A stretch of 52,031 nucleotides of DNA from an uncultured Bacilli bacterium. Its GTDB lineage: Bacteria > Bacillota_I > Bacilli_A > RFN20 > CAG-449. Shown one piece after another: positions 45,037 through 52,031 of the stretch. The stretch lies in NCBI GenBank assembly GCA_947629415.1, contig CANRDP010000007.1, positions 1-52,031 on the forward strand. Reading direction: 5' to 3'. Positions within the stretch are counted from its first letter, which is position 1. The number at the start of each line of letters is the position of its first letter. Under the pieces are notes generated by a model, which saw nothing but the letters and a program-made list of their open reading frames with translations, did no database searches and was not told the DNA's origin. The translations under genes were made by a program, and so were the position numbers.

Positions 45037-45616
45037 AATTTTGGAAGCATGTAAAAAAGGATTCTTTTTCTTTTTTAAACATCACTTATATGTGATGGTT
45101 TTGCTTGTGGCTATTGACATGATTACAAAATTTACCATGGAACAAATCTTATTAAATACACCATCGCATAAAATCACTGTTCTTGATGGATTCTTCTATT
45201 TTACTTTGGTATATAATCCCGGTGGGTTTGCGGGAATGCTTGGCAATTATGAAATAGGAACTTTTCTTTTGATGCTTTGTTCTATTGCAGGAGCGACTCT
45301 TGCCATCTGGTATTTTGTCAAACATTTTTATACTATGGGAATTTTTATGCGCATAGGACTTTATTTGGTTATTCCCGGTTGTATTGGAAATTTAATCGAC
45401 CGTTTTTTAAAAGTCATCGGTATAAAACCCGGGGTAATCGATTTTTTGGATTTTCATCTTCCTTTAATCGGAGATTTTCCCGTTTTTAATTTTGCGGATA
45501 TGTGCTTAACCGTTTCGCTTGTTTTTATCGTTATCGGATTATTTATGGATGATAAAAAAGAAGAGAAAACAAAATCGGATGAAAAAGAAACCATTTCCGG
45601 GCAAGATCATGAATAA
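45029..45616 (+). CDS. lspA: Lipoprotein signal peptidase
   Basis: AIDMITKF, GNLIDRFLKVIGIKPGVIDFLDF, FPVFNFADMCLTV; four TM segments; follows ileS. Confidence 0.92.
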   Translation: MNKILEACKKGFFFFFKHHLYVMVLLVAIDMITKFTMEQILLNTPSHKITVLDGFFYFTLVYNPGGFAGMLGNYEIGTFLLMLCSIAGATLAIWYFVKHFYTMGIFMRIGLYLVIPGCIGNLIDRFLKVIGIKPGVIDFLDFHLPLIGDFPVFNFADMCLTVSLVFIVIGLFMDDKKEEKTKSDEKETISGQDHE

Positions 45617-46520
45617 ATTTATTGTTGAAGAAGAAAATGAAAATTTGCGTTTAGATGCTTTTTTGACATTGAAAATTTCCGATAAATCCCGTTCCTATAT
45701 TCAAAAAGCGATTAATATAGGAAATGTTTTGGTAAATCAGCGGCAAGTAAAAAGCTCTTATCGATTGAAACGTTTTGATGAAATTACTTATGAACCATTG
45801 AAAGAAAAAGTCTTGGAAATCGTGGAAAGCGATATACCTTTGAATATACTTTACGAAGATGAGGATCTTTTCGTTATCAATAAACCTCGCGGTATGGTAG
45901 TTCATCCCGCAAACGGACATTTTTCCGGTGGTACATTGGTGAATGCTTTGTTGCATCGTAAGGAGAGTCTTTCTTCCATTAACGGTATGATTCGACCGGG
46001 AATTGTTCATCGTATCGATAAAGATACATCCGGATTGATTGTTGTTGCCAAAAATGATGCCGCGCATTTATTTTTAGCCAGTCAATTGAAAGATAAAACC
46101 ATGCATCGGGAATACTATGCATTAGCGGAAGGAATCTTGGAAAATAATGAGATTTTAGTACGTGCACCGATTGGAAAAGATCCATATAATCGCCTGAAAA
46201 TGGCTGTAAATTTAGATTCCGGAAAAGAAGCGGTTACACATTTTCATGTACTGGAAAGATATAAAAATGCTACCTTTTTGTCGTGTCAATTGGAAACAGG
46301 AAGAACACATCAAATCCGTGTACATTTGGAATATATAAAACATCCGATTATTGGGGATTTTGTTTATGGAAGAAAATATCAACCATTGACAGATAAAGGA
46401 CAAATGCTTCATGCCTATCAATTGACTTTTATTCATCCGACAACAAAAAAATCAATGACTTTTACCTGTGATCCCGATGCGGAATTCAAAAGAGTCCAAA
46501 AAATATTGAAGGAAGAATAA
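45609..46520 (+). CDS. rluD: 23S rRNA pseudouridine synthase, RluD family
   Basis: Start ATG 45609. S4 domain, VINKPRGMVVHPANGHFSGTLVNALL-type and IVHRIDKDTSGLIVVAKND motifs. Confidence 0.92.
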   Translation: MNKFIVEEENENLRLDAFLTLKISDKSRSYIQKAINIGNVLVNQRQVKSSYRLKRFDEITYEPLKEKVLEIVESDIPLNILYEDEDLFVINKPRGMVVHPANGHFSGGTLVNALLHRKESLSSINGMIRPGIVHRIDKDTSGLIVVAKNDAAHLFLASQLKDKTMHREYYALAEGILENNEILVRAPIGKDPYNRLKMAVNLDSGKEAVTHFHVLERYKNATFLSCQLETGRTHQIRVHLEYIKHPIIGDFVYGRKYQPLTDKGQMLHAYQLTFIHPTTKKSMTFTCDPDAEFKRVQKILKEE

Positions 46521-46593
46521 AAAGAATTTTTTCTTTATCGTGGAAATTTTATGGATATTTTCCAAAGAAGAATTTTTATATAAGAGATGATTT

Positions 46594-47496
46594 TTAAAAA
46601 GAAGAAAGATTTTTGACGTTAGAAAAGTTTGTTTTTAAAACATATTTTAATTCATCTTTTCCAAAGAGTTCCAAGAAACGAAGAAGAGCTTCATCCGCGG
46701 CTTTCCCGGATCCTTTGGGAAATTTGAATTTATAAGCATTTTCCATTTTCTCCATTGCTTTTAAAAAGGAGTATCGAGCAACCATTGATGCGACAGCAAC
46801 ACTGGGGAAATGGCTTTCTCCCTGCGTGGAAAAGATAATGGGCATAAAAATATTTTTTTCCGTATTCAGGTAGGAAAAATATTTTTCTTTGGAACAAAAT
46901 TGGTCGATATAGGCATGTGCATAGTTGACTTTTTTCGATAAAGAAAGAAGTGCTTTATTGTGCAAATATGCTTTTATTTTATTCATGGACCATCCTTTTT
47001 GAATCAAATCATTATATTGTATTGGCATAAGCGTATATTGGGAAAGAATAAAATTTTCCGCAATTTCAGGGATAATTTTTAAAATATAATCATCGGATAT
47101 TTTTTTGGAATCATCAATATGATAATTCGAAAATAAATCTTTATTTTTCTGACAAAAAGAGCAAGCGGTAACGATAAGAGGACCAAATAAATCGCCTGTT
47201 CCTACTTCATCGCTGCCGATTTGGTCGGAATAGTCGATGAAAACTGTTTTTTCTTTTTTCTTTTTTGGTACATTTTCTTTTGCCATAGGAAAAAGAATCG
47301 TAGCTTCTTTCAATGGTTCTTCACCTTGATAGAGCACTTTATAACCTTTTTTGGATGTATAAATCAAAATTTGCGTTTCATAAGATTTCGCAGCAAAAAG
47401 AACATAGTCATTGGGATTTTCTATTTTATTTTCTTGATAAAAATCCATAATTTTGTCTTTTTCTTCGCTGGAAATGGGAATAGTTACATATTTCAT
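46594..47496 (-). CDS. rnhC: Ribonuclease HIII
   Basis: QIGSDEVGTGDLFGPLIVTAC, DDSKKISD, FPSVAVASMVARYSFLKAM, KFPKGSGKAADEAL. Confidence 0.95.
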   Translation of the reverse strand: MKYVTIPISSEEKDKIMDFYQENKIENPNDYVLFAAKSYETQILIYTSKKGYKVLYQGEEPLKEATILFPMAKENVPKKKKEKTVFIDYSDQIGSDEVGTGDLFGPLIVTACSFCQKNKDLFSNYHIDDSKKISDDYILKIIPEIAENFILSQYTLMPIQYNDLIQKGWSMNKIKAYLHNKALLSLSKKVNYAHAYIDQFCSKEKYFSYLNTEKNIFMPIIFSTQGESHFPSVAVASMVARYSFLKAMEKMENAYKFKFPKGSGKAADEALLRFLELFGKDELKYVLKTNFSNVKNLSSF

Positions 47497-47572
47497 ATAT
47501 TTATCTTAACATAAAATAACAAAAACAATGAGAAAAATAAAAGAAGATGATAAAATAAAGAAGGTGATTTTT

Positions 47573-49879
47573 ATGCAAAACGTTGCTTCTAAGCTGGAAT
47601 TTGATAAAATTTGTGCAAAATTAAAAGGTTTTACACATACAGAAATCGCGTCTTTTCAAGCAGAATCTTTAACCATGCTTTCCAAAGAAGATTTAAAAGA
47701 TACTTTGGAAGACCTAAAGGAAGCAATGAGTTATGCCGATAGTCATTCTTTACCTCCGATTCATTATCATAAGAATTTGATGCCTTTCTTATCGGTTTTA
47801 AAAAAAGAAGGAACCGGAGATATTTCTTTTTTCGTCGGTATAAGAGATTTGCTGGAAAATGTGAAAGAAATTTTGGATTTTTTTGAGGAAAACGAATCGT
47901 ATCCTTGTCTGAACAGATACCTTTTACGCTTAAATCCTTTGGAATCCTTAAAGAATCGTATTGATTCCGTGATTACAAAAAATTTGGATATTTACGATCA
48001 TGCAAGTACGGCTTTGTATCGTATCCGGAATGCCATAAAACAAGAAATGAATGGACAAAGTAAACTGCATCAATCTCTATTGGATCGATATAAAAAATAC
48101 TTAAATTCCGAGCGCCTTGTTTTAAGAGAGCAGGGTCTTGCTTTACCGATTTCTATTTCGTATAAGAATCAAATTGACGGAGTTACTATCGGCATTTCCG
48201 CATCAGGGAATACAGCTTTTATTTTACCGGTGGAAATCATGAAATCCAATCAAAAAATTCAATCGCTTCAAGAAGAAGAAAAAGAAGAGATATTGCGTAT
48301 TTTGCGGGATTTAGCCAAAGTAGTTTCCAAAGAAGTGGATGTTCTTAAAGAAGATGTATTTATCGTTTCTTCTTTGGATTTCCTTTTTGCCAAAGTTGCT
48401 TTGGCTCAAGAAATGAAAGCAACGATTGCCGAAATCAGCGAGAATAATTCCTTTTCATTGCAAAATGCCCGACATCCTTTGATTGCAAAAGAAAAAGTCG
48501 TGGCAAATTCTTTCGTTTTTGATAAAGAAAAAATAGTTCTGATTACCGGCCCGAATGCGGGAGGAAAAACGGTTTGTCTGAAAACCGTCGGTTTATTGAT
48601 TTATATGCATCAGGCGGGACTTGCTATCCCTTGTGATGAAGCAATTCTTCCTTATTTTACGAATTTGTTTGTGGATATCGGAGATGAACAGTCGCTGAAG
48701 GATCAGCTTTCTACTTTCACGGCACATATTCATATGCTAAAGGAAGCATTGGAAGATATCCATGAAACTTCTTTTGTCATCATTGATGAACTTGGTAGTG
48801 GAACATCACCTGAAGATGGTGAAGCATTAGGTGTTGGTGTAATCGAATTCCTTCATCAGAAAAATGCTTTTGCCTTACTTTCTTCTCATTATGACGGATT
48901 AAAATCGTTTGCTTTGGAAAACGATTATATTTTAAATGCTTCCATGATTTTTGATGAAGAAATTCTTACTCCAAAATACAAGATTCGTTTTGGTGTGGCA
49001 GGGAAAAGTTATGGTCTTGAAGTTGCTTCCAAAGAAGGATTAAATCCTTTTATTTTGGAAAGTGCCAAAAAATATTTGAAAAGTCGGGAAAGCGAAAATG
49101 AAAATCGATTAAAAATTCTAAACGAAAAATTGCTTGAAGTAGATAAATTAAGAGCCACTTTGGAAGAACAGAATCAAAAATTGAATGAAGAAATCTCTCA
49201 TATGGAAAAAGAACTTGCAAAAGTTCGGGAAGAAAAAAAGCGTTTGGAAAAAAATGCAGAAGAAGAAAAAGAGAAACTTGTTCTTGAAACGAAAAAGGAA
49301 ATTGAAGAAATTATGGAAAGTTTCAAAGCAAAAAAAGAACCGAAATTGCATGAAGCTATTGCCTTAAAAAGAGAAATCGAAAATCGTTTTGAATCAAAAG
49401 AAGAGGAAGAAGAATATTTATCTCAGGAAAGTTTTGCCATCGGTGACAGAGTACGGGAAAAAGATTCTCAAGCTATTGGTGTTATCGAAAAAATTTCCAA
49501 AGATACGGCACGAGTTCTTTTGGATTCCGGGTTATCGATGAATGTAAAGATGTCCTTTCTTCGAAAAGTTTCCCAGACAAAAGTTCAAAAAAAGACGAAA
49601 AGCGAATTTTACGGCTTTTCTTCCCTAGAAAAACAAGTACCTTTGGAATGTAATCTTATCGGTTTGCATGTGCAAGAAGCAATCGATGTTTTGGCAAAAT
49701 ATTTTGATGATGCGTTGACGATGCATTATCATGTTGTTCGTGTCATTCATGGATTTGGTACCGGTAAATTACGACATGCGGTTTGGGAATATTTGAAAAA
49801 ACAATCTTTTGTGGAATCGTTCCGTTTTGGCGGTATGAATGAAGGGGGCATGGGTGCCACCGTGGTGAATTTAAAATGA
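47573..49879 (+). CDS. mutS2: Endonuclease MutS2
   Basis: ITGPNAGGKTVCLKTVGLL, FVDIGDEQSLKDQLSTFTAHI, IDELGSGTSPEDGEALG, C-terminal Smr domain (LIGLHVQEAIDVL, RVIHGFGTGKLRHAV). Start likely ATG 47573. Confidence 0.96.
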   Translation: MQNVASKLEFDKICAKLKGFTHTEIASFQAESLTMLSKEDLKDTLEDLKEAMSYADSHSLPPIHYHKNLMPFLSVLKKEGTGDISFFVGIRDLLENVKEILDFFEENESYPCLNRYLLRLNPLESLKNRIDSVITKNLDIYDHASTALYRIRNAIKQEMNGQSKLHQSLLDRYKKYLNSERLVLREQGLALPISISYKNQIDGVTIGISASGNTAFILPVEIMKSNQKIQSLQEEEKEEILRILRDLAKVVSKEVDVLKEDVFIVSSLDFLFAKVALAQEMKATIAEISENNSFSLQNARHPLIAKEKVVANSFVFDKEKIVLITGPNAGGKTVCLKTVGLLIYMHQAGLAIPCDEAILPYFTNLFVDIGDEQSLKDQLSTFTAHIHMLKEALEDIHETSFVIIDELGSGTSPEDGEALGVGVIEFLHQKNAFALLSSHYDGLKSFALENDYILNASMIFDEEILTPKYKIRFGVAGKSYGLEVASKEGLNPFILESAKKYLKSRESENENRLKILNEKLLEVDKLRATLEEQNQKLNEEISHMEKELAKVREEKKRLEKNAEEEKEKLVLETKKEIEEIMESFKAKKEPKLHEAIALKREIENRFESKEEEEEYLSQESFAIGDRVREKDSQAIGVIEKISKDTARVLLDSGLSMNVKMSFLRKVSQTKVQKKTKSEFYGFSSLEKQVPLECNLIGLHVQEAIDVLAKYFDDALTMHYHVVRVIHGFGTGKLRHAVWEYLKKQSFVESFRFGGMNEGGMGATVVNLK

Positions 49880-51636
49880 ACGCATTATTGCAAGCGAAAA
49901 TTGATTTATTAAAGCCTGTTCCGGGCGTTTATTTAATGAAAGACGCTCAAAATAAGATTATCTATGTGGGGAAAGCAAAATCCTTGATTAAACGAGTAAA
50001 ACAATATTTCTTTCGTCCACAGGAAGGAAAAGTATTCCGCATGGTTCTGGAAGTTCATGACTTTGACACGATTGAAACGACTTCGGAAAAAGAAGCTTTA
50101 TTATTGGAATTGAATCTCATCCGAAAATATTATCCGAAATATAATATTCTTTTGAAAGACGGGAAATCTTATCCTTTTATTGCTTTACGGAAAAACGGCG
50201 ATCCTTTGTTGAAAATTGCTTATCGCGATCATGATAAAAATTATGTGTATTTTGGTCCATTTCCTTCCTCGCAGGCAACCTATAAAACGATTGATTTATT
50301 AAATAAACTTTATCCGCTAAGAAAATGTCAAACGATTCCGTCCGCTCCATGTTTATATTATCATTTGCATCAATGCATGGGGCCTTGTGTTCATAAAATT
50401 TCCAAAGAAGAATATCAGCCTTTAATTGAAGACATTCAGCGTTTTTTAAGAGGAGATACAACAAAAATTCAATCGGAAATCCGTCAAAAGATGAAAGAAG
50501 CAAGTGAAAATTTGGAATATGAAAAAGCCAAAGATTATAAAGATCTTCTTGAGGCAATTCAATATATCTCCGAACGTCAGGGAATTATGTCACAAAACCG
50601 TATTTCTCGGGATATTGTAGCGATTTCGAGCAGAGATTTTTATGTTTCTCTTGTCATTTTAACATATCGGAATGGAAATCTTCTGGGAAAAAATATTTTT
50701 GTCGTCGAAGAAGAGGAAGATATCGTGGAACAAGAAATTTCTTTACTTTATCAATATTATCAAAATCACGATTTGCCAAAAGAAATTGTGCTGGGAAATG
50801 AAAAGGTACAGGAACGTTTAAAAGAAGTTTTTTCCATTTCCATTCTCGTTCCGAGTCGGGGAATCAAAAGAGATCAATTACTTCTTGCTTTGGAAAATGC
50901 CAAAAATGCCATCGATGAACATTTTATGACGGCAAGACTGGAAGATGATATGCTATCACTTTTGGAAGAATTCGGTCAATTATTGCATATGCAAGCACCT
51001 TTGAGAATTGAATTATTCGATAATTCCCATCTACAAGGAGAAGAACCTATCGGTGCCATGGTTTGTTTTATTAATGGCGTGAAAGCTCCTTCTATGTATC
51101 GGAAATATAATATCCGTGAATCTTCGGGGAAAGATGATTTGGCTTCAATGAAAGAAGTTATTTTTCGCCGTTATCGAAGAATAAAAGAAGAAGGAGGCAC
51201 CTATCCGGATTTGATTATCGTGGATGGTGGGGAAAATCAAATGAACGCTGCAAAAGAAAGCCTTAATCAATTGGGAATATCCCTTCCACTAGCAGGATTA
51301 GCAAAAGATGATCATCATCATACGGCTTATTTAATAAAAGATAATGAAATTATTTCATTGAAAGAACATCAAAAATTATTTTTGTTTTTAATGCGAATGC
51401 AAGATGAAGTACACCGTTATGCGATTACATTTCATCGTAAAAAAAGAGAAAAGCACATGGGAATCGGTTTTTTCGATTCCATCTCGGGAATAGGAAAGAA
51501 AAGAAAAGAAATGCTTTTAAAAGCCTATCCCAGTATGGATAGTTTGGAAAAGGCTTCACTATCGGAATTAACGAATATTGTTCCGAAAAAAATTGCGGAA
51601 GAAATTATGGAAAAATTGCGAAATGAAAAGGAATAA
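49876..51636 (+). CDS. uvrC: Excinuclease ABC subunit C
   Basis: KPVPGVYLMKDAQNKIIYVGKAKSLIKRVKQYF, CLYYHLHQCMGPCVHKIS, FDNSHLQGEEPIGAMVCF, LIIVDGGENQMNAA; HhH C-terminus. Confidence 0.97.
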   Translation: MNALLQAKIDLLKPVPGVYLMKDAQNKIIYVGKAKSLIKRVKQYFFRPQEGKVFRMVLEVHDFDTIETTSEKEALLLELNLIRKYYPKYNILLKDGKSYPFIALRKNGDPLLKIAYRDHDKNYVYFGPFPSSQATYKTIDLLNKLYPLRKCQTIPSAPCLYYHLHQCMGPCVHKISKEEYQPLIEDIQRFLRGDTTKIQSEIRQKMKEASENLEYEKAKDYKDLLEAIQYISERQGIMSQNRISRDIVAISSRDFYVSLVILTYRNGNLLGKNIFVVEEEEDIVEQEISLLYQYYQNHDLPKEIVLGNEKVQERLKEVFSISILVPSRGIKRDQLLLALENAKNAIDEHFMTARLEDDMLSLLEEFGQLLHMQAPLRIELFDNSHLQGEEPIGAMVCFINGVKAPSMYRKYNIRESSGKDDLASMKEVIFRRYRRIKEEGGTYPDLIIVDGGENQMNAAKESLNQLGISLPLAGLAKDDHHHTAYLIKDNEIISLKEHQKLFLFLMRMQDEVHRYAITFHRKKREKHMGIGFFDSISGIGKKRKEMLLKAYPSMDSLEKASLSELTNIVPKKIAEEIMEKLRNEKE

Positions 51637-51682
51637 TGCACCAAAAAAGAAAAGAATCATACGCTAAGGTGAGGAGTTTCTT

Positions 51683-51886
51683 ATGCCGTCCATTTTGACA
51701 AAACGGGAAAAAGAGGTGTTCGAACTTCTAATAAAGAACATGTCTACGAAGGAAATTGCCTCTAGTCTTTTTATATCGGAAAAGACAGTGCGGAATCATA
51801 TATCCAATGTGATGCAAAAACTCGGTGTAAAGGGCAGAGCCCATGCCGTCATTGAACTTGTTAGAATGAACGAACTCTCGTTGTAG
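51683..51886 (+). CDS. Single-domain LuxR/GerE-type HTH protein (67 aa)
   Basis: LTKREKEVFELLIKNMSTKEIASSLFISEKTVRNHISNVMQKLGVKGRAHAVIELVRM. Confidence 0.92.
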   Translation: MPSILTKREKEVFELLIKNMSTKEIASSLFISEKTVRNHISNVMQKLGVKGRAHAVIELVRMNELSL

Positions 51887-51909
51887 CCTCCACTTGGGGC
51901 TACTTTTTT
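51883..51909 (+). terminator. Rho-independent terminator
   Basis: GTAGCC-TCCACTTGG-GGCTAC followed by TTTTTT; overlaps the stop codon. Confidence 0.8.
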
Positions 51910-52031
51910 AATGAAAGAATTTTTTCTTTTTCTATCCATTAAACTGTGTTATAGTCTCATCTTTGACAGTTAAATCAAAAAGAAACGAATAAAAGTGGCT
52001 AAATAAAGGCAATTTTATGTATTTTCAGTTA

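Noticed and set aside
42292-51636. ileS-lspA-rluD and mutS2-uvrC gene groups as unusual
   Set aside because: Common housekeeping arrangements in Firmicutes-like genomes; motifs intact, nothing atypical noticed.
1-52031. CRISPR array, rRNA genes or transposase/IS elements
   Set aside because: No regularly spaced repeats with unique spacers, no rRNA-like conserved sequence, and no transposase motifs seen; the only mobile-element evidence is the left-edge integrase.

Overview
This is a low-GC, Firmicutes/Tenericutes-like chromosomal window. The taxonomic guess is inference from gene content (MutS2, RNase HIII, RNase J, a T-box in front of ileS). Its parts are: (1) a left edge with the C-terminal part of a tyrosine recombinase, a tRNA-Thr(GGT), reiterated tRNA-like/short-repeat sequence, and a 5'-truncated exonuclease III gene; (2) an unknown membrane protein, ispD, tyrS, and an HprK-like protein that has lost its P-loop; (3) a ~24 kb pectin/galacturonate locus (about 5.96-29.75 kb) with kduI, a GT-B-like protein, a CE4-type deacetylase, two kdgK paralogs, a CE12-like SGNH esterase, two UgpC/MsmX-type ATPases, uxaB-uxaA-uxaC, a CE8 pectinesterase, an LplB/YtcP-type ABC importer with a ~717-aa lipoprotein, five uncharacterised polytopic membrane proteins, a GH28 polygalacturonase, a PucR-type HTH protein and a KDPG aldolase; (4) housekeeping genes: NrnA-type DHH phosphoesterase, guanylate-kinase-like protein, HI0933-family flavoprotein, XRE-TM regulator, typA, RNase J, DegV, tRNA-His, Sel1-repeat protein, plsC, DagK-like, T-box/ileS, lspA, rluD, rnhC, mutS2, uvrC and a single-domain LuxR/GerE HTH. 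The best candidate for an undescribed system is the pectin locus. Its esterases and GH28 lack signal peptides, which implies uptake of decorated pectic oligosaccharides and intracellular processing, and its importer operon carries five unknown multi-pass proteins that may be accessory subunits. All family calls are from reading the translations; no database search was run.
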